Below the pieces are notes generated by a model, which worked only from the letters and a program-made list of their open reading frames with translations, made no database searches and was not told the DNA's origin. Positions 1 to 7,800 of a stretch of DNA of 54,282 bases are shown one piece after another. This stretch comes from Candidatus Omnitrophota bacterium (GTDB lineage Bacteria; Omnitrophota; Gorgyraeia; Zapsychrales; Fredricksoniimonadaceae), in the NCBI GenBank assembly GCA_015232565.1, contig JADFZK010000016.1, positions 1-54,282 of the forward strand. The letters are read 5' to 3'. Within the stretch, counting starts at the first letter, position 1. Each line of letters begins with the position of its first letter. The translations under genes were made by a program, and so were the position numbers.

Positions 1-478
1 AGAGGTTCAGTTTAATGTGAGAAAATAAGACGGATTATTGTGAGAGTCTACAAGCCTGACGATACGGTCTTTTTTTCTGGGCGATTTTATTTTCAAGGGC
101 GGCAGGGAAGGCGGGGTTGAAAAATACCGGCTCTTCGAAAAGAGATTGAACGGCAAGTTCATTTTTATCCAGGGTAATCATGACCGGAACAATAGCCTCA
201 GGACGATCATCACGAAAATGTATATTCATTACGGTGCGAAGGATATTTGCATGACGCACCGGCCGGAAAATGCTGATCTCGATGCGTTGTGGAATTTTTG
301 TGGTCATGTTCACGAGCGATACAAGGTGCGCAGGTTGAATGAGAATTCCTTGATCGTGAACCTTTGCGTGGAGGTCTGGAATTATTACCCGGCATCTTTT
401 GACGAGATTTGTTCTGCTGTTGCCGAGTTCTTAAGAGTAGAAAAGGAGCAAAGCAAGGGGGGTGGAAGCCTTTTATGA
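1..478 (+). pseudogene. Frameshifted metallophosphoesterase remnant (5' end outside window)
   Basis: The metallophosphoesterase motifs are readable but sit in two frames. Frame 1 gives VYKPDDTVFF up to a run of seven T at 70-76, and frame 2 then continues LGDFIFKGG, so one extra T breaks the gene. Downstream in frame 2 are GNHD, THRP and GHVHE, the metal-binding motifs of small calcineurin-like phosphoesterases that begin by looking for a GDF/GNHD core. Frame 1 also has a stop at 13-15, so the 5' part may carry a second lesion. An internal start near 146 would lack the GDF motif and probably be inactive. The frameshift could also be an assembly or homopolymer error. Confidence 0.7.
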
Positions 479-662
479 GAAAATTGGCCAGTATTCAGAA
501 GATTAAAGCGCTGGATCCGTTCCCGGTGTAGACGCCATTGAGAGAGCCACGGTTTTGGGTTGGCATCTTGTAGTCAAGAAGGGCGAGTTCAAGGCTGGCG
601 AGTTGTGCGTATATTGTGAGGAAGATTGCCTTATGCCGGAGGATCCGCGGTTTGGCCATTGA
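475..662 (+). pseudogene. Remnant of an RNA ligase N-terminus
   Basis: An ATG at 475 begins MRKLASIQKIKALDPFPV and stops at 529. The reading continues one base out of frame from 531 as DAIERATVLGWHLVV, KKGEFKAGELCVYCEED and LMPE, ending at 660-662. This is the typical N-terminal segment of DRB0094-type RNA ligases, before the nucleotidyl-lysine domain. The catalytic domain is absent: the sequence runs straight into an unrelated winged-helix reading frame. It is best explained as a deletion scar. It overlaps the end of the preceding phosphoesterase remnant by four bases, so the two may once have been coupled nucleic-acid repair genes, which is an inference. Confidence 0.6.
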
Positions 663-957
663 GAGCCAGGTAGGGGAGTTTTCGATCTCTGATATTGAGC
701 GCGCTTGTTCCAGTGTCAGCCGGCCTATGATTCGGGTTGTTTTGGAGGTTCTCCGGGAAGAGGGCAAGATAGAGGTTCTAGGAACAGGGCGAAATGCCCG
801 TTGGCGTAAACGTGAAAAGACTGTGGAGACAAGCCATTGGTTTGAATCTAAGGGGTTTATGGGTAAGGGTTCGACGCTGAGTATAATTCTTAATGAAATT
901 AAGTTCTTGCTTGATAACTACGAAAATCCTGAGAAGAGAGTTTTTTTAGACGAATAG
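616..957 (+). CDS. Small winged-helix DNA-binding protein, possibly a truncated remnant
   Basis: The GTG at 616 opens a 113-residue frame. Residues ~18-70 (GEFSISDIERACSSVS, then a helix VLEVLREEGKI and a strand-like RNARWRK) look like a winged helix-turn-helix of the kind that ends many bacterial regulators. The first ~15 residues overlap the RNA-ligase remnant in another frame and probably are not native, so the real protein has likely lost its front. The C-terminal ~40 residues are not recognisable. No convincing Shine-Dalgarno precedes the GTG. It may be an expressed fragment or a relic. Only the DNA-binding fold is supported. Confidence 0.4.
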   Translation: MRKIALCRRIRGLAIESQVGEFSISDIERACSSVSRPMIRVVLEVLREEGKIEVLGTGRNARWRKREKTVETSHWFESKGFMGKGSTLSIILNEIKFLLDNYENPEKRVFLDE

Positions 958-982
958 TTGGAGTATTTATGAAGTATTATTA

Positions 983-1024
983 TTTACACTACAATAGCTA
1001 CTTGTGGTATCATTGTAGTGTAAA
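983..1024 (+). promoter_or_regulatory. Perfect 13-bp inverted repeat upstream of the nucleotidyltransferase module
   Basis: TTTACACTACAAT (983-995) and ATTGTAGTGTAAA (1012-1024) are exact reverse complements separated by 16 bases. The right arm ends immediately before the GGAGG ribosome site of the next gene. The position suits an operator for self-repression of the downstream pair. A third exact copy of the motif lies at the end of the pair (2026-2038). Confidence 0.65.
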
Positions 1025-1035
1025 AGGAGGTGGTT

Positions 1036-1341
1036 ATGGATGTATTAAAGGGTGTTCTTATAGAAAGCAAGAAGCACTATACTGATCTGGAAAAGCGGAT
1101 TGTGAAGGATCTGAAGTCCTTGCCGTCAGGGAGTATCAAAGAACGCAAGATTTCCGGGTCGGTATATTATTATTTACAGAAAAGAGTCGGAAAGAAGGTT
1201 GTGCATAAATATTTGGGTAAAGAGAATCCGGAGGCTTTGCTTAAACAAATTTCCGAGCGTCGGGCCCTCAAGGTTGAGTTGAAAAAGGTTGATGAGGGGC
1301 TACGGGTGGTCCGCAGAGCCCAAGGGAGGAAGCGTGCTTGA
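1036..1341 (+). CDS. Small basic protein paired with a nucleotidyltransferase (putative antitoxin/regulator)
   Basis: The protein is 101 residues and strongly basic, with many lysines and arginines. I chose ATG 1036 over GTG 1030 because GGAGG at 1026-1030 sits five bases upstream. The centre has a beta-rich segment, ISGSVYYYLQKRVGKKVVHKY, resembling the short domain found in small proteins that recognise a ligand or DNA next to nucleotidyltransferases. The C-terminal third is a charged helix. No known family can be named with certainty. It overlaps the next gene by eight bases and has an inverted repeat in front, so a two-gene toxin-antitoxin or defence module is a reasonable inference. Confidence 0.6.
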   Translation: MDVLKGVLIESKKHYTDLEKRIVKDLKSLPSGSIKERKISGSVYYYLQKRVGKKVVHKYLGKENPEALLKQISERRALKVELKKVDEGLRVVRRAQGRKRA

Positions 1342-2032
1342 GATCATTGGGGATATTCTAAAAGTTTTTGCCAAGAACGGCCTCTTTGATGAAGGCGTTG
1401 AGTTGATCGGGAGCTGGTCCTTTCTTGTTTATCAAAAATACCTTGGGGCAAGATCTTTGCCCTTCGTAACGCAGGATGTTGATTTTCTTATTCCTAATCC
1501 ATTTTATGGCCAGGAACATCCGGATCTTGTTGATCAACTGGAAAAGCTGGGATTCCGATATGATTTTCGCAGTGATGGCTCGATGTTCCTTTGGAAGGCC
1601 GATTTTGTGATTGAGTTTATAACTGCCGAGAAAGGAAGAGGATCAACCGAGTCTATTAATTTCAAGAAGCTCGGTCTTAGGGCAGTCCCGTTGCGTTATA
1701 TGGATTTGCTTCTTGAGGATTCCATTATTGTGCCGGTAGAAGGTGTTAAAGTGCGGGTGCCACATCCGGCCAATTATTTTTTTCATAAGTTGATCATTTC
1801 TGCCAAGCGAAAGAACTCAGTTAAAAGAGGGAAAGACCTAGAGCAGGCGCTTTGTACGTCGACTATAGTCGATGTTCAGGATATTGCTGATCGGTTTAAG
1901 AAACTTCCCAAGGGTTGGCAGGCAGATATTGTAAAGGTCTTGTTTCATGCGGGTAAGGATCTTCCGCTTTATAGAAAAGAGCTTGAGCGGATAGAGCTTG
2001 CCCTACAAACCGCGGTTAATAAGCAATTGTAG
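1334..2032 (+). CDS. Nucleotidyltransferase-fold protein (AbiEii/GSU2522-like)
   Basis: The start is GTG 1334, behind GGGAGGA with a three-base gap; it overlaps the upstream gene by eight bases. The 232-residue protein has the minimal nucleotidyltransferase signature: GSWSF near the N-terminus, then VTQDVDFLI carrying the paired aspartates, and a later strand ADFVIEFIT. This arrangement is typical of stand-alone nucleotidyltransferases that act as toxins or tRNA/protein modifiers. The C-terminal half is helical and includes a PANYFFHKLI segment common in this group. The stop codon TAG lies inside the third copy of the 13-bp motif seen upstream, so the module is bracketed by it. Function as a toxin is inferred, not shown. 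Confidence 0.65.
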   Translation: MLEIIGDILKVFAKNGLFDEGVELIGSWSFLVYQKYLGARSLPFVTQDVDFLIPNPFYGQEHPDLVDQLEKLGFRYDFRSDGSMFLWKADFVIEFITAEKGRGSTESINFKKLGLRAVPLRYMDLLLEDSIIVPVEGVKVRVPHPANYFFHKLIISAKRKNSVKRGKDLEQALCTSTIVDVQDIADRFKKLPKGWQADIVKVLFHAGKDLPLYRKELERIELALQTAVNKQL

Positions 2033-2038
2033 TGTAAA
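2026..2038 (+). repeat. Third copy of ATTGTAGTGTAAA at the end of the module
   Basis: It is identical to the right arm at 1012-1024 and forms a direct repeat with it and an inverted repeat with 983-995. It contains the stop codon of the nucleotidyltransferase gene and the AAAGG that may serve as ribosome site of the next gene. Confidence 0.75.
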
Positions 2039-2050
2039 GGATTGGTCATT

Positions 2051-2743
2051 GTGAAAGTCTTCGCTATTGGCGATATCCATGGTGCGCATAAGTCGCTCAT
2101 GCAGTGTTTAGATCGGTCTGCTTTTGACTACGAGAAGGACCGGCTGATCGTCCTGGGTGATGTTTGCGATGGATATCCTGAGGTTCGCCTGTGCATTGAC
2201 GAGCTTTTGAAGATTAGGCATTGCGATATTATTATTGGCAATCACGATCAGTGGGCCTTGGACTGGGCATTGCGCGGGGATAAGCCGAAGATCTGGACCA
2301 GCCAGGGTGGGGATCGGACAATGGCATCGTATGCCGGTGGGCCGATGCCGCAGGCACACATTGATATTTTGAAGAATGCTCATCTTTGGCTGGAGCTGGA
2401 TGGGCAGATTTTTGTTCACGGTGGATTTTATCCAGGGGTCCCATTAACCAAGCAGACTGCGCAGACATTAATGTGGGATAGAGATCTTCTGGATGTGGCT
2501 TGGAAGAATGGATTGGCAGGGATTGAAGAAAAGTTCGGGGGGTTCAAAGATATTTTTGTCGGTCATACAACAACGCAGATGTACCGGACCCTCGAGCCGA
2601 TACATGCGTGTAATGTTTGGGATCTTGATACCGGAGCTGGTTGGTCGGGGAAGCTCACGATGATGAATGTTAAGACTAAGAAATATTGGCAGTCAGACTT
2701 TTCTGCGGATCTTTACGGCGGTACGCCTGATTATTTAAGGTAA
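2051..2743 (+). CDS. PPP-family metallophosphatase (serine/threonine phosphatase/ApaH-like)
   Basis: The protein is about 230 residues. It carries the full set of PPP/calcineurin-like motifs in order: GDIHG near residue 7, GDVCDGY near 38, GNHD near 65, HGG near 125 and GHTT near 172. These bind two metal ions and hydrolyse a phosphoester. The GDIHG...GDVCDG pattern is that of bacterial PP2A-like phosphatases and diadenosine-tetraphosphatase relatives. The substrate cannot be told from sequence. I start at GTG 2051 because the GDIHG strand should begin within a few residues; TTG 2042 is an alternative. AAAGG from the repeat lies upstream. The next gene follows after 13 bases. Confidence 0.75.
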   Translation: MKVFAIGDIHGAHKSLMQCLDRSAFDYEKDRLIVLGDVCDGYPEVRLCIDELLKIRHCDIIIGNHDQWALDWALRGDKPKIWTSQGGDRTMASYAGGPMPQAHIDILKNAHLWLELDGQIFVHGGFYPGVPLTKQTAQTLMWDRDLLDVAWKNGLAGIEEKFGGFKDIFVGHTTTQMYRTLEPIHACNVWDLDTGAGWSGKLTMMNVKTKKYWQSDFSADLYGGTPDYLR

Positions 2744-2756
2744 CGTTAGGGGAAAT

Positions 2757-3269
2757 ATGAGCTATGTTATGGTTGACATAGAAGCCGACGGTCCGATCCC
2801 GGGAGATTATTCGATGGTCTCTTTTGGCGTGGTGATCGTTGAGCCTGGCTTGCATAAAACTTTTTATGGAAAGTTGCGGCCAATATCGGAGAAGTGGGTT
2901 CCGGAAGCGCTTAAAGTCAGCGGGCATAGCCGGGAGGAGACTCTGGGCTTTGATAATCCCAAGGCAGTGATGGAGAAGTTTGATGGCTGGGTGCGGGAGA
3001 ACGCGGTTGATCGGCCTATCTTTGTCTCGGATAATAACGGCTTTGACTGGCAGTTTATCAACTGGTATTTTCACCATTTCCTGGGGCAGAACCCGTTTGG
3101 GTTCTCTTCGATGAATCTGGGATCGTTCTACAAGGGTCTGGTGAAGGATGTTCGCAAGAATTTTAAGCATCTTCGTAAGACCCCGCACACTCATAACCCG
3201 GTGGATGACGCCAAGGGTAACGCTGAAGCCTTGTTGGTTTTGATCCAACAGTTTGAATTGGTCATCTAA
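2757..3269 (+). CDS. DEDDh-type 3'-5' exonuclease
   Basis: The 170-residue protein begins MSYVMVDIEADG, giving the first Asp-x-Glu pair of the DEDD superfamily. A middle acidic motif is in SDNNGFDWQFINWYF, and the last is HNPVDDAKGNAEAL, giving the catalytic His and final Asp of the DEDDh (polymerase III epsilon-like) class. It should remove 3' nucleotides from DNA or RNA. A weak AGGGGAAAT ribosome site precedes the ATG. It follows the phosphatase by 13 bases and probably shares its transcript. It could be an oligoribonuclease-like or repair enzyme; the specificity is unclear. Confidence 0.75.
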   Translation: MSYVMVDIEADGPIPGDYSMVSFGVVIVEPGLHKTFYGKLRPISEKWVPEALKVSGHSREETLGFDNPKAVMEKFDGWVRENAVDRPIFVSDNNGFDWQFINWYFHHFLGQNPFGFSSMNLGSFYKGLVKDVRKNFKHLRKTPHTHNPVDDAKGNAEALLVLIQQFELVI

Positions 3270-3714
3270 ACTTTAGGCTGAATTAATTTTGGGGACTGGT
3301 GTTTATGTTGTGCGGCGTAAACGTGATAACAGCGCTTAGTAACGTGATAACAACTGCCCGTTGAAATATGGCACAAATCTGGCGGTATTATCCAGGAAAC
3401 TGACCGTGTATGCTACGCTTGGGATGCGCCCATATTAATAATGCGGCATGTGCAGTGGACGTTTCAAGGAAGAACAAAAAGTATAGATCAAATTTACTGG
3501 TAATGTATCGTCGTCTTATTCGTTCAGCGGTTAAGAACTCTCATGCAATCTTTAGAGCGGGCGGGTTTTGACTACAGCTATGTAATAACAGCGCATATTC
3601 TCCGACAAAAGAAATGGTAAGTTAAAAAGGCGGGTCTTTGCGGCTGGCGGGTCCCTTTGCAGGGGATATGACAGTTGCGGATTCGGGGGAGTTACTTGGA
3701 AACGGAGGATTGCG
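3270..3714 (+). other. Intergenic region with a tandem ACGTGATAACA repeat
   Basis: This 445-base stretch holds no convincing gene. ACGTGATAACA occurs at 3321-3331 and again at 3342-3352, 21 bases apart, so both copies face the same side of the helix; this suits a tandem regulator site but no target gene follows closely. A second loose direct repeat, GGCGGGTC followed by TTTGC, occurs at ~3629 and ~3647. A good ribosome site (GGAGGA) sits just before the ATG at 3715. Confidence 0.4.
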
Positions 3715-4098
3715 ATGAAGCTGAAACAATATTTTGAAAGTAACAATGGTTTAGGTGTTTTATCGACCGCAGATCAGGAGGGTAAGGTTAACTCTGCAGT
3801 GTATTCCAGGCCGCAGGTGATCGAGGATAATAAGATCGCTTTTATCGCTGCCGATCGGCTGACCCACGCGAATTTGATGCAAAATCCGCACGCGGTTTAT
3901 CTTTTCAAGGAAGACGGTCCTGGTTATAAGGGCAAGCGGTTGTTCCTTAAGAAGACCGGCGAGTCGCAGGATCAGGGCCTTATTGACAGCCTGCGGCGGT
4001 CTTGTCATGGCCAGAGCTGTGAGGAGGGCAGGGATAAGAAGTTTCTGGTATATTTTGATGTTGAGAAAGAACTGCCCCTGGTAGTGATGAAAGATTGA
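3715..4098 (+). CDS. Pyridoxamine 5'-phosphate oxidase-like flavin split-barrel protein
   Basis: The 127-residue protein begins with a helix and then GLGVLSTADQEGKVNSAVYSRP, the opening strands of the FMN-binding split barrel. HANLMQNPHAVYLFKEDG and GKRLFLKK continue the fold. The length fits the small PNPOx-like family (120-140 residues), whose members bind FMN, F420 or haem and reduce varied substrates. A cysteine pair in SCHGQSCEEG near residue 97 is unusual and may be redox-active or metal-binding. ATG 3715 is preceded by GGAGGA. It lies upstream of msrB with a 48-base gap, which hints at a shared role in redox damage repair, though that is only inferred. Confidence 0.75.
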   Translation: MKLKQYFESNNGLGVLSTADQEGKVNSAVYSRPQVIEDNKIAFIAADRLTHANLMQNPHAVYLFKEDGPGYKGKRLFLKKTGESQDQGLIDSLRRSCHGQSCEEGRDKKFLVYFDVEKELPLVVMKD

Positions 4099-4146
4099 GA
4101 GCTTCGAGCAATACAAAAGACGCGCGCGGATGATGAGGGTTGTTTT

Positions 4147-4653
4147 ATGCGAATAATTCTATTGATCTTGTGGTTTCTTTTGTGGGGCGATCAACAGGGG
4201 GCGATGGTTATGGCTGACGTTACAAATAATGCGGCTCGGGCGGATCTTAAGGCCAAACTGACGCCGCTCCAGTGTGAAGTTACCCAGGGCAATGGCACTG
4301 AGCCGGCATTTCATAATGAATACTGGGACAATCATGCCGAAGGCATTTATGTGGATGTTGTTTCTGGCGAGGTGCTCTTCAGTTCCAAAGATAAATTCGA
4401 TTCTGGCACCGGATGGCCGAGTTTTACCCGTCCTATCGATAACAAAGGTGTGGTCGAGAAAGCCGATAAGAGTTTATTGATGGAAAGGGTCGAAGTCCGC
4501 AGTGTAAAAGCCAATTCGCACCTGGGGCATGTGTTTAAGGATGGGCCAGCCCCCACGGGGTTGCGCTACTGCATAAATTCAGCCGCATTGCGCTTCATTC
4601 CCAAGGGGCAGCTCGAAAGTAAGGGTTATGGAAAGTATCTAAAATTATTTTAG
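4147..4653 (+). CDS. msrB: Secreted zinc-free peptide methionine (R)-S-oxide reductase
   Basis: The MsrB core is clear: [32 protein letters not shown] and [11 protein letters not shown]. The catalytic cysteine is Cys142 in RYCINS. It reduces methionine-R-sulfoxide in proteins. Both zinc-binding CxxC pairs of the common form are missing (VSGEVLF and SVKANSHLG stand in their places), and GTGWPSF replaces the usual GCGWPSF. Cys43 is the only other cysteine and is the likely resolving residue. The N-terminus ([13 protein letters not shown]) is a signal peptide or anchor, so it acts in the envelope. A rho-independent terminator follows. Its last third and downstream region recur at 11398-11677. 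Confidence 0.9.
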   Translation: MRIILLILWFLLWGDQQGAMVMADVTNNAARADLKAKLTPLQCEVTQGNGTEPAFHNEYWDNHAEGIYVDVVSGEVLFSSKDKFDSGTGWPSFTRPIDNKGVVEKADKSLLMERVEVRSVKANSHLGHVFKDGPAPTGLRYCINSAALRFIPKGQLESKGYGKYLKLF

Positions 4654-4776
4654 CACTCACCGCAATCGTCAAGCCGTCCAATGATTTAGGTCGTTGGGCG
4701 GCTTTCGTTTCTACTGTAGGAAAGGCTCCGGTTAGCACTGGGCTGTCATGCCGGCGAAGGAGAGTTTCTTTGGGTT
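4480..4776 (+). repeat. Segmental duplication, copy 1 (msrB 3' end plus downstream region)
   Basis: This stretch aligns with 11398-11677. By eye, the coding part differs at roughly 18 of ~159 shared positions plus a 15-base in-frame deletion in copy 2. The ~120 bases after the stop codon differ at only about two positions. Confidence 0.9.
4671..4710 (+). terminator. Rho-independent terminator after msrB
   Basis: AAGCCGTCCAA (4671-4681) pairs with TTGGGCGGCTT (4694-4704) with one G-T wobble and a 12-base loop, followed by a T-rich run. The same hairpin recurs at 11574. Confidence 0.75.
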
Positions 4777-4860
4777 TGAAGATAATGCCCCCCGCAACTG
4801 GTTATTATACTTTTTAAGTGTTATCTTTGACTTAAGAAGTGTACGAACCGGGAGGCGGGG

Positions 4861-7800
4861 ATGGGCAATGTTGGGATCAAAAGGGCGGTGGGTTTAATTG
4901 TTCTGGCGGTTTTTATACTGACCAGCGTAGTGCCGCCGTCTTATGCTCAATCGTTGTTGCAGTTGCCGGCCGTGGATCAAATGGTGGCGTTAAGCCCTGC
5001 TTTTAATCCGGCCGTTTTAAAAGGGATCAAGGTGTATCCGCAAGATCCTTTGCGGCTGGATTTTATTCTGGCCAATGGGGAAGCTTCGGGCAATGGTGCC
5101 GGCCATGCACTGCAAGGTGAAGCCTCGCGCCTGATCAAGTATTTTCTCGCCTCCCTGACCATTCCGGAAAAAGACCTGTGGGTTAACTTAAGCCCGTACG
5201 AAAAAGACCGGATCGTTCCGGAGGCTTTCGGCCAGACTGAGATGGGGCGTGATCTTTTGGCGCAGGACTATATGCTCAAGCAAATCACGGCGTCGGTCAT
5301 CTATCCTGAAGGTGAAGTAGGCAAAGTGTTCTGGTCCAGGGTTTATGTTGAGGCACAGAAACGTTATGGAACGACTGATATCCCGGTCGACACCTTGAAT
5401 AAGGTCTGGATCGTGCCAGAGAAGGCCACGGTCTATGAGACAAAAGAAGCGGCTTTTGTTGCTGAGAGTCGGCTCAAGGTCATGATGGAGGAAGATTACC
5501 TGGCTCTTGAGAAGAATAACGAAGGGATAAACCAGACCGCTCCAGCAACCAATAAGCTTGGGTCTGACATTGTCCGTGAGGTTGTTATTCCCATTCTTGA
5601 AAAGGAAGTCAACGAAGGCAAGAATTTTACTTTGCTTCGACAGGTTTATAACGCTCTCATTCTGGCCACCTGGTACAAGCGAAAGGTCAGGGAAGGCCTT
5701 CTTGGCCAGGCATATGTAGACCGGCACAAAATCGTGGGGATTGACATTGCTGACAAGGACGAGAAGGAGAAGATTTGGCAGCGGTACGTCGAGGCGTTTA
5801 AGAAGGGGGCCTACAATTATATTAAAGAGGTACAGGATGCGGTGACTGGAGAGGTAATTCCGCGGAAATATTTCTCCGGTGGCATGGGTTTGCAGGTAGG
5901 CGCGCGGTTTCTAGCGTTACCGGCCACCCCTGCGATGGTGCAGGGAAATTTTAGGGTTGACCGGGCCATGGTTGTTCAGGTGCAAGCTGATATGGCGATG
6001 TCGCCGGTACCCGGGGCGGATCGACCGATGACTCCACCCAAAGCAGAATCCACAGATGCAGCAGAGAATGACCAAGAAATAAAGATTGATAAAGACGCCG
6101 TAATGTTTTGGCACCATATATTTGGCAAGGATTTCGTTCAAGACCATTGGAATGATTTTGTTAGGATATCGAAGATTGAAAGATTTGATTTCGGCCTTCC
6201 AGAAGAAATGCCAGATTTTTTTAAGAAAGACAGTCGCAATTGGGATAGCTTTGTTGAAGTTATTATGGCTTCTGATCAAGATGCCACGTTGACAAATTAT
6301 GCTTTATCAAAATTCTATGAAAAATATCATGATAAAAGCTGGTTCGAAAAAGCATGGCGAGGGTTATGTGGTTTGGCAATACTTCAGATGAGCCAAAAGA
6401 AAGAATTTAAAAGTGTATCAATTAGTAAATTGCTTGATAAAGAGTTTTCTGAATTTGTGCAAATATTTACGGAAGATTCTCTTTTTGGGAATGAAGGATA
6501 TTGGGACAATGTGGTCCAGTTATGTATAAAGGCCAAACTGAAATTGGAATCTATTTCTCAAATGATTAAGTGGAAATACAGCCTTGGAATATCTGTAGAA
6601 ATAGAGCAAAAGAAACAACTTATATCGGATCTTTTCAGAGCGGGGAATGAGTATTTTGATGCTTTCTTAACGCTATACGGTATTCGTGATTTTTGGAACG
6701 AAGATCAATATGAACCTTCCAGAAAGTTCCTCTTTAATAATGAAGTTCCTCTCGCCGAACGCATGGCGGAAATGTCCCGAAGGATATTTGTTAAGAAAGG
6801 GGAAGCATATTTTCTCTATAATCTGGTTGATAGCAATAAAATCGATTCAGGCATTGAAATCCCTCCGAGTGAAATGACGACGGATAAGCTGGTGGATTAT
6901 CTGGGCTCTTCTGATGAACGGATAAGGGTTAAAGCAGCAACCGAGCTTCTTAAAATGGATGAAGTAAGCGTGAGAGACGCGCTCTTGAGAAGTGGTTTAT
7001 GGGTTGCAAAGGGATCCGATGACCAGGGCTGGAAAAGGCTTCTTGAAGCTTTCCGGGGACTATATGTTTCAAGGCAATTGCCTTCGGATAGATGGCAAGA
7101 TGAGTTTGAAGATTACGAAGGGGAGAGATTTGTTGCGCTGGGCATGGAAATGATGACAAGGCCTTATAAAAATTCTACTCACTTTTCCAGAGAGGGCGAT
7201 CTTTTTGAGAAACATCTTTCTGATATGAGAGATCGGCAGGCATTTATTAGTTTTATCGCAACCAGTCAAGCCCGTGCCTTCTCGACAAGAAGAATTCTGG
7301 AGATAGCAGCTGATAAAACTCACAATGATATCTTTAAAGGAATTATTGCCGGGATATTAACGCTACGAAACGATCTTCCGATTGAAGGTGTTCAATTATT
7401 AACTGCTTGGCTAAAACCCACTGCGGGATATATATACTCAGGGACTCGACAAGCTATTGAGAGAGCATTAATGAGTGCTGATGGCGAGATGGTGTATGAT
7501 TTTTATCTTCAGGAAGACCAAAAGAGTGGTCTGGCAAAACGAGCGATGGATATGAGGGATGGACTGATGGGGAGTTCAGTTAAGCTCAAGAACGACATTA
7601 GCATTATGATTACTTCCCGATGTCAATTTAATTGTCCTATGTGCATTGCAAGGGCATTACGGGGAGAAAAGCATCCGGACGTTCCCAGGAAAGATCTCTT
7701 TAGCTGGATTGATCAAGTTAAAGGGGTTGCGCAAATTCGGCTGGTAGGGCCTGGCGAAACAATGGATTACGGTAAGGAAAATATTCAGGAGCCGGGACTA

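Noticed and set aside
1030-1035. GTG start six bases before the chosen ATG of the small basic protein
   Set aside because: GTG 1030 overlaps the GGAGG ribosome site itself, so translation should begin at ATG 1036.
2676-3248. Reverse-strand open frame of 190 codons opposite the exonuclease
   Set aside because: The forward exonuclease motifs are clear, and the reverse translation shows no family.
3400-3570. Transposase remnant in the 3.3-3.7 kb gap
   Set aside because: A short frame (YRRLIRSAVKNSHAIF) is basic but too short and matches no transposase motif I know.
4710-4860. Possible cyclic-di-GMP or other known riboswitch in the leader before the 1391-residue gene
   Set aside because: The GGCTCCGGTTAGCACTGGG segment is suggestive, but I could not place the conserved core of any known class. 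It is reported only as an unassigned conserved element.
5188-5727. Long reverse-strand open frame of 179 codons inside the giant gene
   Set aside because: It is a shadow of the forward gene, with no ribosome site and no recognisable domain.
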